The notes under the pieces: model-generated
The model's database searches: none
What the model was told of the DNA's origin: nothing
Seen by the model: only the letters and a program-made list of their open reading frames with translations
From: an uncultured Eubacteriales bacterium
GTDB lineage: Bacteria; Bacillota; Clostridia; Peptostreptococcales; Anaerovoracaceae
Direction: 5' to 3'
Assembly (NCBI GenBank): GCA_902774265.1
Contig: CACYHR010000005.1
Coordinates: 62,001 to 126,000 of the forward strand
Length of the DNA: 64,000 bases
Translations under genes and position numbers: made by a program
Shown: positions 46,701 through 54,353 of the stretch, piece after piece
How positions within the stretch are numbered: the stretch's first letter is position 1
Layout of the letters: every line of letters starts with the position of its first letter

Positions 46701-48817
46701 CGGAAACAGCATGGGTGGAGGTTCTTCTTGAAGCGGCAGAACTGGCTTCAGCTTCGCTGCACTTCAGATCAGAGATTGGATCAAGTGATGCCGGCAATAT
46801 ACAGAATTCTGTCAGCCAGATATATGCGATACTCAAAGAGCAGGGTATTGATTACGGTGAGAGCAAATATAATACAGCTCGTCTGCAGGAATTCATGCGT
46901 ACATACTATGAAATAGAATCCGGCGGAGAGATACCGACGGCAGAAACGATAATTGCAGTTTCGCAGGAACGGAACAGAAAACTGCCTCAGCAAAAGGAAC
47001 ACAGCGAGCTGGATGCTGTCAAGGATTATCTTCAGAAGACAGCTTTGGCGGCAGGTTACACCAGGAGACATCAGCTGTGGATGCCTGTTCTCAGAGATAA
47101 TATCTGTCTGGATGAATTTGATGAATTCAGGGATACAGCATTCTCTTCAAATCATGCATGGTTAAAAACCGAAGGAGAATGGAATCTCAGGATAGTGATG
47201 GGAAAGATGGATGATCCGGAAAACCAGAATCAGATGCCGTATGTGCTTGATTTTGCGGAGGACGGGAATGTTGCGGTATGCGGTTCCATAGTCAGCGGAA
47301 AGAGCACCGCCCTTCAGACTATAGCTTATGCACTTATACAGAGATATTCTCCGGAAACAGTCAATATATATGCTGTAGATTTCAGCAGCAAGATGATGGC
47401 CGGATTCGAAAGCGCTCCGCATTTCGGCGGAGTCATGTACGAAAATGATAAAGAGAAGATATCCAAATTCTTTAACATGATAGGCAGTATCCTTGAGGAA
47501 AGAAAAAAGCTGTTCCACGGAGGAAACTACAAGCAGTATGTTCGTGTGAACGGCGTTACTCTTCCGGCGATATTCATACTGATCGACAATTACGGCGCTT
47601 TCAAGCAAAAGACAGATGAGGCCTTTGAAGAGATCCTTATCCGCCTTTCCAAAGAGGGTCTGAGCAACGGTATTTATCTGATAGTATCGGGAGGCGGATA
47701 CGGAATCAATGAGATAACAGCAAGAGTAGGTGAAAACCTCAATACAGTGCTGACTCTGGCTCTTAAAGACAAATTCGAATACGCCGATCTGCTTCACAGC
47801 ATGCAGATAAGTTTCCTTCCGGAGAGCGGAGTTAAGGGAAGAGGCCTGGCATACTACGGCAGCAGGATACTGGAATATCAGACGGCTGTTTCTGTATCAG
47901 CTGATAACGACTATGAGAGGATGGAGAAGATAAGAGCTGTCTGTGATGAAATGTCAGAGAAATGGCATGGAAGACGTGCCCGTCCGGTTCCGGAAATACC
48001 TGAAAAGCCGGTATGGGAAGTATTTTCGGGACTTGAAGAATACGAAAAGATGTCGGCCGGATACGGTCTTCTTCCGATCGGATATGACGAATCAGATGCA
48101 TCAGTTTACGGAATACCGCTGGACAGCACATTCTGTTACGGCATATACGGCCAGATGCAGACCGGAAAGACAAATCTCCTCAAAGCCTGCATACTTGCTG
48201 CAATCGATAAGGATGCGGAGATCTGTATTGTGGACGGAGAGGAACATGAACTTGGAGTATTTGAAGACAAAGAAGGCGTGAACTATGTATCCGCCGATAC
48301 AGAACTTGAGCAGTATCTGAGAACGGTGGTACCTGAATTCAGCGCAAGGAGAAAACGAAAGGACGAGCTTGTTGCTCAGGGCAAAGAAGCAGCTGCGATA
48401 TTTGAGATCATGAGCAGCGAATTCAAACCTATATTCTTCTTCCTTCATGAGCTTGATCAGTTTATGAATATGATTTACAAATCCGAAATCAATCTTGCGC
48501 CTCTTTTCGAGAATGTTATAGGCAAGGGTTCGGGAAATAATATCTATTTCTTTGCAGATATGTCAGTCAGAAACAGATCCAATACAGACTGGTATGCTGC
48601 ATATAAATCTTTCACAGGATACAGAAAAGGAATACACCTGGGAGGAAAGATCTCTGACGGAACTATTCTTGATTACGGTAATATGTCTTACTCGGAACAG
48701 AGCAGATCCTTAAAGACCGGTACGGGATATGTGATGGATGAAGAGGCTGAGAATACAATAAGAAGGATCGTTACACCGCTTGTAAAAGCATCGGATCTCG
48801 TATGGAAGGAACAATGA
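43793..48817 (+). CDS. essC: EssC-type FtsK/SpoIIIE ATPase of a type VII secretion system
   Basis: 1,674 residues. An N-terminal beta domain precedes an FHA domain (about 110-185; TIGRDRTND, GRSHAV, NGIYVN). Two membrane helices follow (about 262-285 and 300-322), then three P-loop ATPase modules: Walker A GTTGSGKS near 722 with Walker B IIIDEFAEL, GSIVSGKS near 1163 with ILIDN, and GQMQTGKT near 1452 with FFLHELDQF. The first module is canonical and the later two are degenerate, as in known EssC. It drives export of WXG100 proteins and effectors across the membrane. Start follows AGGAG. Confidence 0.94.
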   Translation: MSLILSVYSQNAFKEFNLPSINNSDYEITIREDYFRLTEDIHIKLEVMDEVWKIRTGSGYRLFVKEQAYDNVELSDRLMVNIVTAGGGMLTLIASYVEDPFHAFNKYRISGLNEVTIGRDRTNDVVYDFGGMVGRSHAVIIREGNRVIIQNKSANGIYVNSARVDGSVELQFGDYINIIGLHMVFLGSLLAVDNKASAVSVNDRKLKKINKSEIVRTDNRNTRLMSPGKTVYRRSPRYVEGVQHSKIDIEAPPQLPQENNQSLFLTIGPTLTMALPMALGCLLMVYSYKSSGTQTTNSLFMYSGLVMAVSSALIGVMWTLINRSQQKKAAEAMKQLRKTRYEEYLSDKAEEIRHEYKRTAQSLIDNYPDAYSCVGYDENSIELWSRNSSHEDFLRHRIGMGDVPFEMEINVPAGKFSLFDDDLTDGPAIIKSDYSILRNVPVTVDLLKHKLIGIVGGKGKKGAIEIARLLSAQIAANNCYTDVKLVYIYDNGKSSDADEWDFAKWLPHVWAEDRNTRYVASNREEANDVFYELGNILRARSENRDQHKKSGITKPYFILFLSEQSMIEGSLFSKYIFDENDNFGLTTVILAERYEDLPNGCEFIIENSQTFKGYYETAAGTGPDKAVAFDAVDRFSLERFARKLSGLKVLEIETGGEIPSSLTFFDMMGVSRPEDIPVREYWAKSRIFENIRGLIGQKAGGVPCYLDVHEKYHGPHGLIAGTTGSGKSETLQTYILSLAINYSPDDVAFFIIDYKGGGMANLFDGLPHMAGQISNLSGNQVQRAMISIKSENRRRQRIFNDNGVNNINAYTKMFKNGEAAIPVPHLFIIIDEFAELKREEPEFMRELISVAQVGRSLGVHLILATQKPSGTVDDNIWSNSRFRLCLRVQDKQDSMDMLHKPDAAYITQAGRCYLQVGNDELYELFQSGYSGAAYDASNYEDSADVAKLINLPGKVDMTGNTIRQAHRKNAETAWVEVLLEAAELASASLHFRSEIGSSDAGNIQNSVSQIYAILKEQGIDYGESKYNTARLQEFMRTYYEIESGGEIPTAETIIAVSQERNRKLPQQKEHSELDAVKDYLQKTALAAGYTRRHQLWMPVLRDNICLDEFDEFRDTAFSSNHAWLKTEGEWNLRIVMGKMDDPENQNQMPYVLDFAEDGNVAVCGSIVSGKSTALQTIAYALIQRYSPETVNIYAVDFSSKMMAGFESAPHFGGVMYENDKEKISKFFNMIGSILEERKKLFHGGNYKQYVRVNGVTLPAIFILIDNYGAFKQKTDEAFEEILIRLSKEGLSNGIYLIVSGGGYGINEITARVGENLNTVLTLALKDKFEYADLLHSMQISFLPESGVKGRGLAYYGSRILEYQTAVSVSADNDYERMEKIRAVCDEMSEKWHGRRARPVPEIPEKPVWEVFSGLEEYEKMSAGYGLLPIGYDESDASVYGIPLDSTFCYGIYGQMQTGKTNLLKACILAAIDKDAEICIVDGEEHELGVFEDKEGVNYVSADTELEQYLRTVVPEFSARRKRKDELVAQGKEAAAIFEIMSSEFKPIFFFLHELDQFMNMIYKSEINLAPLFENVIGKGSGNNIYFFADMSVRNRSNTDWYAAYKSFTGYRKGIHLGGKISDGTILDYGNMSYSEQSRSLKTGTGYVMDEEAENTIRRIVTPLVKASDLVWKEQ

Positions 48818-49536
48818 TAGATCTTCTGATTTATGACAGTGATACGGATGAACAGCAGAGGCTCGGCAGACAGGCGCGGAATATGGTTGCTCTTCTTTCC
48901 GATGACAGCATAAACTGTGAATGCAGGCAGACTGTATCACAGATGGATTTATATCTCGAATCGGATGAGCCATATGATCTTTCTATGCTTGAGGTTTCTG
49001 ATGATGAGGATATTGAGCTGACCAAAAGAGTACGTGAGGGCAGGGAACAGTCGGATATGATGCTTGTTGCCGATAATCATATATCTCCGATGCGGTATAT
49101 GACTCCGGAGATCAGAGCGTGTTCGCTGCTGCTGAGGCCATATGATGAGAGCACGATGAAGAGTACGGTACAGGATTTCATGGCGGCTTTCTTCAGGAAA
49201 AGAACAGTTCCTGACAGCGATAATTCGATACTTATAGAGAACAGGGATGGAAGGACTGTAATACCTTATTCACATATTTACTATATAGAGGTGTGCGAGA
49301 AGAGACTTCTGTTCAGGCTGCGTGACAAAAAATATGTAAAATACGGTACTCTCGGAGAAATAAAAAAAGAACTTCCGGCCAATTTCGTTCAGTGTCACAG
49401 GAGTTACATATTCAATGCGGGATACCTCGACCGGATAAAACTGTCAGAGAACACGGTTTTTCTGCAAAATGATATAACGGTGCCGTTATCAAGATCATAC
49501 AAATCATCTGTAAAGGAGTTTCTGAATGGACTATAA
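48814..49536 (+). CDS. LytTR-family response regulator with atypical receiver domain
   Basis: 240 residues from ATG 48814 (AAGGA upstream), overlapping the end of essC by four bases. Residues 1-115 look like a receiver fold (LLIYDSDTDE start, LLRPYD near the end) in which the usual Lys position is Arg, so phosphorylation control is doubtful. Residues 135-238 are a LytTR DNA-binding domain (YSHIYYIEVCEKRLLF, FVQCHRSYIFN). No histidine kinase is nearby. LytTR proteins bind two direct repeats about 21-22 bases apart; such repeats lie at 50465-50496, before the WXG100 genes. Confidence 0.85.
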   Translation: MIDLLIYDSDTDEQQRLGRQARNMVALLSDDSINCECRQTVSQMDLYLESDEPYDLSMLEVSDDEDIELTKRVREGREQSDMMLVADNHISPMRYMTPEIRACSLLLRPYDESTMKSTVQDFMAAFFRKRTVPDSDNSILIENRDGRTVIPYSHIYYIEVCEKRLLFRLRDKKYVKYGTLGEIKKELPANFVQCHRSYIFNAGYLDRIKLSENTVFLQNDITVPLSRSYKSSVKEFLNGL

Positions 49537-50209
49537 GCCTGCAGAAATGATAATGATAGAGGATAAAGAACTGGAGTTGCTGCTGGCAGCTGCCGGTATC
49601 AGTAAGTGGTACGGTATTCGTTCCGGATCGGGCGGTGTGGATTATGAGAATGACGGCGCTGTCAATGAGATACTGGCTCATCTGTATCAGAAAGGTCTTA
49701 TAGACTGGCATGACGGAAAAGCAAAGATCGCAGATGTAATCAGGCCGGCTGTCAGAGTGATGAAAGAGGCTGTATCCTGCATCACAGTCAGTCGTACAGA
49801 CAGACAGGAGGATCTCATTTGCTGCTATTTCGGATCGGGAAAGGCGGTTTGCATCGGAAGAGACAGTATGTCACCGGATGAACTTGAGCTATCTGTGACA
49901 GATGCCGGATTGTGGCCGGATAAGCTTAAAGCAGACTCGTATCTGCCTGAGGTAGCAGATTACCCGGATCTTTCTGATCCGATGAAACTGGGCAGCAGCG
50001 CAGCGGGATGTACAGGAGAACTGATTACTTTGCTGGAAAGGTACAATATCACGGACGGCAAGCTGACCGGCTCAATATTACTGTATGATGACGGTATGTA
50101 CGGGCATTACGAGATGAAAAGCGACAGTGGAGAGATGCTCGAAAAAAGCGATTACAGACAAAAAGATATATTCAGGATTCTTTTGAGATGGGCGGGTGTT
50201 GAATTATGA
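49526..50209 (+). CDS. Unrecognised cytoplasmic protein of the T7SS locus
   Basis: 227 residues, no signal peptide or membrane segment. A winged-helix-like start (ELELLLAAAGISKW, LAHLYQKGLIDWHDG) is followed by mixed beta strands (DLICCYFGSGKAVCIG) and a C-terminal alpha/beta part. I do not recognise a family. Size and position between regulator and EsaB-like gene invite comparison with EspG-type chaperones of mycobacterial ESX systems, but no motif proves it. It overlaps both neighbours, so it is translationally coupled within the locus. Confidence 0.7.
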   Translation: MDYKPAEMIMIEDKELELLLAAAGISKWYGIRSGSGGVDYENDGAVNEILAHLYQKGLIDWHDGKAKIADVIRPAVRVMKEAVSCITVSRTDRQEDLICCYFGSGKAVCIGRDSMSPDELELSVTDAGLWPDKLKADSYLPEVADYPDLSDPMKLGSSAAGCTGELITLLERYNITDGKLTGSILLYDDGMYGHYEMKSDSGEMLEKSDYRQKDIFRILLRWAGVEL

Positions 50210-50454
50210 TAATGGTGGATATTTATATGCCGGCATTGGATCAGAGCTATGATTTTATGCTGGACGAGAATGCAGTTCTGAGCAATATAGTTCTCGAGGT
50301 AAGCGAAATGATAGCTAAGACTACAAAGAGCAGACTGACCGATGAAAATAACGGATTCGTACTGTATCATCCTGAAAAAGGAGCGCCGCTTTCTGAATCG
50401 AGAACGCTGTACGAGAGCGGCGTCAGAGACGGAGACAGGCTGATACTGGTGTAA
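50206..50454 (+). CDS. esaB: EsaB/YukD-like ubiquitin-fold protein
   Basis: 82 residues with the beta-grasp pattern of YukD/EsaB (MVDIYMPALDQSYDFMLDENAVLSN..., in part; LYESGVRDGDRLILV at the end). The family is a cytoplasmic regulator or accessory of T7SSb and also occurs fused to actinobacterial T7SS membrane parts. It overlaps the upstream gene by four bases. A 127-base gap with the LytTR-type repeats follows. Confidence 0.85.
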   Translation: MIMVDIYMPALDQSYDFMLDENAVLSNIVLEVSEMIAKTTKSRLTDENNGFVLYHPEKGAPLSESRTLYESGVRDGDRLILV

Positions 50455-50464
50455 TCGGGACAAA

Positions 50465-50496
50465 AATGTGCATTTCAGAGCGATGAATGTGCATTT
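50465..50496. promoter_or_regulatory. Putative LytTR binding site: two 11-bp direct repeats
   Basis: AATGTGCATTT occurs at 50465-50475 and again at 50486-50496, a 21-base period placing both on one face of the helix. This is the architecture of LytTR sites. It lies about 86 bases upstream of the first gene of the WXG100 block; a -10-like CATTAT follows at 50534 without a good -35, as at activator-dependent promoters. Confidence 0.55.
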
Positions 50497-50581
50497 TACG
50501 GTAATTAATAAATAAGTACAGGTAAGCGTGCTACATTATAGGTGCAAAGGGAAACAGAAATAAAATCACAGGCAGAGAGTT

Positions 50582-50956
50582 ATGATTGAAGTAAGACCGG
50601 ACAGATGCTTTAAAGCATCAGAAGAAATGCGGCATACTGAACGGAGACTTCGGTATGAAGCTGAGAATATAGAAAGCGTATGCAGAGCACTCAGGCGGTA
50701 CGAAGATGAATCAATGCATATCATTGCTGCCGGACTTGAGAAATATGCGGCGAATGTATTGAACAAATCCGAGACAACAGCAGTGCTGCATGTGATGCTG
50801 GAAAAGATAGCGGGGATATATACCCGAACAGAGAACGAAGTTGAAGATTATATAGATCGCGCGGAAGCGGTGAAAGCACCTGAATACGGGACAATGACGC
50901 CGGGATCCGCAGGACTTAAAGCAAAGGATATTTTCGAAGAATTCCGGGAGAGGTAA
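50582..50956 (+). CDS. Small helical WXG-like protein of the T7SS locus
   Basis: 124 residues, almost wholly alpha-helical and charged. It lacks the W-x-G turn but has YTRTE, a YxxxE motif like the T7SS export signal, around residue 80. It sits two bases before a WXG100 gene, so the two products may form a heterodimer. Family not recognised. Start follows GCAGAGAG. Confidence 0.65.
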   Translation: MIEVRPDRCFKASEEMRHTERRLRYEAENIESVCRALRRYEDESMHIIAAGLEKYAANVLNKSETTAVLHVMLEKIAGIYTRTENEVEDYIDRAEAVKAPEYGTMTPGSAGLKAKDIFEEFRER

Positions 50957-50957
50957 G

Positions 50958-51263
50958 ATGGCAGATCTAATCAAAGTGAACACAAACAGACTCAACTCAG
51001 ATCAGAAGGAGATAGGCGATCATATCAGGGCAATGCAGAGACTCGTAAGCGATCTGAGATCCCATAACAGTGCTCTTGACAGCATGTGGGACGGTCCGAG
51101 CAGCGATGCCTTCAAAGCCGCTTTTGAGAGTGATATCGCGGCACTCGAGGAGATACTGAAGGCACTGAGTGGAATAAACAAATACGAGGATAACGCAAGA
51201 AGCAAATATGATGCATGCGAGCAGAAGGTTGGGGAACTGATAGACCAGATAAAGATAAGATAG
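50958..51263 (+). CDS. WXG100 family protein 1
   Basis: 101 residues, helix-turn-helix hairpin with the turn SMWDGPSSDAF (W-D-G) near residue 41 and YDACE (YxxxE) near the C-terminus, the bipartite T7SS export signal. EsxA-like substrate. Start follows GAGAGG. Confidence 0.9.
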   Translation: MADLIKVNTNRLNSDQKEIGDHIRAMQRLVSDLRSHNSALDSMWDGPSSDAFKAAFESDIAALEEILKALSGINKYEDNARSKYDACEQKVGELIDQIKIR

Positions 51264-51275
51264 AGAGGTGCCAAG

Positions 51276-51587
51276 GTGAATATAACTGTAAAGGTCAGCA
51301 CAGCGGAGATGAGAAATCAGTCCAATCAGGTGCTGGATGATGTAAGACAGATAGAAAGACACTGGGAACGTATCAGCCGGATTATCAACGGTACCAGAAA
51401 TTACTGGGAAGGGGATGCCAGCAACGCGCATATCAGGATCTACAAGGATGTGGAAGGCGATGTGAATGCCATTATGGCAAGGTTGAAACAGAATCCGGTA
51501 AAGCTGCAGCAAATGGCAGGTGTTTATGAAGAGGCTGAGGCGGGTGCTGAAGCAGTGAGCAACAATCTGCCTACAGATCTGTTCTGA
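51276..51587 (+). CDS. WXG100 family protein 2
   Basis: 103 residues with GTG start after GAGAGG. W-E-G turn in NYWEGDASNAH and YEEAE (YxxxE) near the C-terminus, followed by a short tail. Twelve bases after the previous WXG100 gene; the two are candidates for a heterodimer. Confidence 0.9.
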   Translation: MNITVKVSTAEMRNQSNQVLDDVRQIERHWERISRIINGTRNYWEGDASNAHIRIYKDVEGDVNAIMARLKQNPVKLQQMAGVYEEAEAGAEAVSNNLPTDLF

Positions 51588-51607
51588 CAGGAGGTAATAT
51601 AAGCAAT

Positions 51608-51961
51608 ATGAAATCGAACTCACAGATACTGATGGATTTCAACAATGCCAAAAGGCAGGCAGCCAGACTCGAAGATGCTGCAAGATCAATACGAAGAGAA
51701 TCAGGCAGAATGAGCGATTGCAGAAATGATGTTTCGGCAGCCTGGTCAGGAGACAATGCTTCAAAGTTCATTGCAAAGATGGGCATAGTATCCGAAGATC
51801 TCGAAAAGATAGCATCGAGTCTGGAGAAGACTGCTGAAGTCATCAGAAAGAATGCAAAAACGATGTACGATGCAGAAATGGAAGCCAAAAGAATCGCCGA
51901 GGAGAGGACGCATTTCAGCGGCGGAGGCGGCGGAGGCGGCGGAGGCGGCCGCGGGTTTTAA
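51608..51961 (+). CDS. WXG100 family protein 3 with a poly-glycine tail
   Basis: 117 residues. W-S-G turn in AAWSGDNASKF. After the helical hairpin the chain ends in a run of about ten Gly followed by RGF, coded by a GGA/GGC repeat. The usual YxxxE is changed (MYDAEME), so it may be exported only with a partner or not at all. Start follows GGAGG. Confidence 0.87.
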   Translation: MKSNSQILMDFNNAKRQAARLEDAARSIRRESGRMSDCRNDVSAAWSGDNASKFIAKMGIVSEDLEKIASSLEKTAEVIRKNAKTMYDAEMEAKRIAEERTHFSGGGGGGGGGGRGF

Positions 51962-52027
51962 CAATATTGCCGGAATAACATAGTCTATAAATCATTGTAA
52001 TATATTAAAAAAACAGGAGGAAATCAA

Positions 52028-52327
52028 ATGGCAAGCAGTTTTACAGTAACATCCCAGCAGCTTAGAGATAAGGCTGCAGAGCTGAGAAATCAGAACAATA
52101 ATCTCAAGTCTCAGATAGAGAACCTGAGATCGCAGGAGAGTTCTCTCAATTCGATGTGGGAAGGCGAAGCGCGTCAGGCTTTTAAAAATGCTTTTGATCA
52201 GGATATTGCAAAAATGTTAGAGTTCATAAAAGCAATAGAAGCGTTTATAGTAGCTCTTATCAACATTGCGGAAGAGTATGAAAAAGCTGAAAACAAGAAC
52301 ATCAGCACAGCCAGTACAAGGAAATAA
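52028..52327 (+). CDS. WXG100 family protein 4
   Basis: 99 residues, W-E-G turn (SMWEGEARQAF) and YEKAE (YxxxE) near the C-terminus. Strong start AACAGGAGG. Closest in pattern to WXG100 protein 1. A fragment of the repeat family follows the gene at 52363. Confidence 0.92.
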   Translation: MASSFTVTSQQLRDKAAELRNQNNNLKSQIENLRSQESSLNSMWEGEARQAFKNAFDQDIAKMLEFIKAIEAFIVALINIAEEYEKAENKNISTASTRK

Positions 52328-52362
52328 CAGACGTAGATACCGGTGGCGGGAAACGATCCCGT

Positions 52363-52393
52363 ACTGACGCTCTCAGGAGCTGATGCTCTCGGA
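52363..52393 (+). repeat. Fragment E of the two-hairpin repeat family
   Basis: ACTGACGCTCTCAGGAGCT matches the tail of copy A (ACTGATGCTCTCAGGAGCT) with one change and is followed by GATGCTCTCGG. A small hairpin CGGGA / TCCCG precedes it at 52347-52361. It sits between two WXG100 genes. Confidence 0.6.
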
Positions 52394-52436
52394 TAAAGTA
52401 CTAAAAGATAAACGATTTATATAAGGAGATATAGAA

Positions 52437-52751
52437 ATGAACGGAACATTAAAGGTAGATACCGCCAAACTCAGAGCAGCGGCAAGCGAATTTTCATCAA
52501 CCAGCGCACAGATCAGGAACACTACAAACCAGATGGTACAGACAATAGGTCAGCTCAGCGGAACTGTATGGCAGGGAGAAGCTGCATCTGCATACACAAA
52601 TAAATTCAGAGGCCTTGACGATGAAATGCAGAAAATCGACAAAATGATTCAGGAGCATGTACAGGATCTGAACGAAATGGCGTCGCAGTATGAAACAGCA
52701 GAAAGCACAAGCACACAGCAGGCATCTGCACTGAAGGTGGATATATTTTAG
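52437..52751 (+). CDS. WXG100 family protein 5
   Basis: 104 residues, W-Q-G turn (TVWQGEAASAY) and YETAE (YxxxE). Start follows AAGGAG. It immediately precedes the putative effector gene, a usual place for the dedicated partner of an effector. Confidence 0.92.
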   Translation: MNGTLKVDTAKLRAAASEFSSTSAQIRNTTNQMVQTIGQLSGTVWQGEAASAYTNKFRGLDDEMQKIDKMIQEHVQDLNEMASQYETAESTSTQQASALKVDIF

Positions 52752-52809
52752 AAAGTCATGCAGTAAACTGGAAGATATCGCCTGAGTGAAAGTATAGGGA
52801 TGGACAGAC

Positions 52810-53997
52810 ATGGAATTTAAAGTCAAACCGAATGAAATACAACGGCTGTCTTCAAACATTGGCAGCATCACAGCTGTAATAAGTGGTGTTGCTGCCAGTG
52901 TTGATTCTGCGGCAAAAGGTCTTCCGGATTCATCAAATACATACCAGATCATTTGTGAAAGGTTAAGTGAAATTCGATCCGGAATAGAAGAAACTGCGCA
53001 AACAACTGGCAGCATGGAAGCTGCGTTAAAGAATATAGCTCATAAATATCTGCTGACCGAAAAGATTCTGACAGCAATGACTCCAAATCACCCTTTTAGT
53101 GTTTCAGGACTTGGATCCATTTTTAACTTCAACAATTCTTTATGGCCGATTTTTAACTTCAACAATTCTTTATGGCCGATAGGAATAGCAGCAATGGAAG
53201 GCCTCACATGGAACAACATTTTTACAGGAGCAAGTGTAATTGGGGTGTCAACGGGCATAGGAAGTATCCATATTCTTCAGAATATGTTACATATCGGACA
53301 AGCTATTCCAGGGTTTTATCATAACGGGCATCCTATTCCGTTAGATAATAATCATCACGGATCATGGAATGTGTCTGCTTTGAACAATAATTATTCAACA
53401 GGCCTGGAAACAACATTTTTTGATAAAGACAGAAAAATAAATCCAAAAATGAAAGCTTATGCCAAGGATGAGTTTACTGCGTTTGGAATCAATTACAGTA
53501 CCGGAACAGGTCCTATCAGCACGGAACTTGGAGTAAATGTCGGAAAAGCTGCTGTATCGGGACAGGCTATAGCGTCATTGTTTAGTAAAAATGGAGCTTT
53601 TTCACCTGCATTAGAGGCTAAAGCAAAAGCAGAAGGAACTGTATTAGAAGGTAAGTATTCTTCCACTGTAGGGGATAAGAATAATAATATCCATGCAAAT
53701 GCGGAAGGGAAGGTTCTGACTGCTGAAGCCGAAGCCTCAGTAAAAGCATCATCAAAAGGGCTGGAAGTCAAAGCAGGAGCCGAAGCTTACGCAGCAAAAG
53801 GAAGCGCTGAAGGTGGATTCACCATATTCGGAATTAAGTTTGATGCTAAAATCAGCGGAGGTGCAGGAGGTGCTTCAGCGACTGCCGCAGCTGCGGTTAC
53901 CGGGTCTTCTGTATCCGGTAAGATCGGAGCAGGATTAGGTCTTGGATTAGACTTAGAAATCGGTATAGACTGGAGTGGATTTAATTTAGGAATATGA
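52810..53997 (+). CDS. Putative T7SS effector with a WXG-like N-terminal helical domain
   Basis: 395 residues. Residues 1-95 form a helical hairpin ending in YLLTE (YxxxE), without W-x-G. Then comes a hydrophobic, Asn/Gly-rich middle with a 10-residue tandem repeat (IFNFNNSLWP twice). Residues 230-395 are Ala/Gly/Lys-rich strands (AKAKAEGT, AEASVKAS, GAGLGLGLDLEIG), with no nuclease, NADase or lipase motif I recognise; a membrane-active function is possible. The sequence is AT-richer with different codon use from its neighbours, suggesting acquisition or module exchange. The following DUF4176-type gene may be its accessory or immunity partner. Confidence 0.65.
   Translation: MEFKVKPNEIQRLSSNIGSITAVISGVAASVDSAAKGLPDSSNTYQIICERLSEIRSGIEETAQTTGSMEAALKNIAHKYLLTEKILTAMTPNHPFSVSGLGSIFNFNNSLWPIFNFNNSLWPIGIAAMEGLTWNNIFTGASVIGVSTGIGSIHILQNMLHIGQAIPGFYHNGHPIPLDNNHHGSWNVSALNNNYSTGLETTFFDKDRKINPKMKAYAKDEFTAFGINYSTGTGPISTELGVNVGKAAVSGQAIASLFSKNGAFSPALEAKAKAEGTVLEGKYSSTVGDKNNNIHANAEGKVLTAEAEASVKASSKGLEVKAGAEAYAAKGSAEGGFTIFGIKFDAKISGGAGGASATAAAAVTGSSVSGKIGAGLGLGLDLEIGIDWSGFNLGI
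53119..53178 (+). repeat. 30-bp tandem duplication in the putative effector gene
   Basis: Two perfect 30-base units in frame, each coding IFNFNNSLWP. A recent duplication, since no base differs. Confidence 0.9.
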
Positions 53998-54047
53998 TAA
54001 TGCTATGATGTTAACTATATACTATTTTTGAATGAAAAGGAGAGAAA

Positions 54048-54350
54048 ATGGATAGAGAATTATTACCTTTAGGTTCCGTCGTATTACTGAAAGAGGGGGA
54101 GAAGCGCCTTATGATTTGTGGAAGAATACAAGCACAAGGCTCAGAAAATACAATATATGATTATTCTGCATGTCTTTATCCGGAAGGAATAATCAGTTCT
54201 GACAGCATGTATTTTTTTAATCATGATGCTATTGACAGAGTGTTTTTCATCGGATTTCAGGATGAAGAGGAACTGGCATTCAACGAGTTGTTAAAGGGAC
54301 TTGGTGAACTGGAAATAAAGGATGGAGTAATTGTCGAAAAACAGAAATAG
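54048..54350 (+). CDS. DUF4176-like T7SS accessory protein
   Basis: 100 residues starting LLPLGSVVLLKEGEKRLMI, with DYSACLYPEG and FFNHDAIDRVFFIGFQDEEE, matching the small DUF4176 beta proteins found next to T7SS effectors in Firmicutes. No signal peptide. Start follows AAAGGAGAG. It probably serves the effector gene just upstream as chaperone or adaptor; immunity is possible but unproven. Confidence 0.82.
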   Translation: MDRELLPLGSVVLLKEGEKRLMICGRIQAQGSENTIYDYSACLYPEGIISSDSMYFFNHDAIDRVFFIGFQDEEELAFNELLKGLGELEIKDGVIVEKQK

Positions 54351-54353
54351 TTT

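Noticed and set aside
51925-51958. GGA/GGC tract as a separate repeat element
   Set aside because: It is the coding sequence of the poly-glycine tail of a WXG100 protein.
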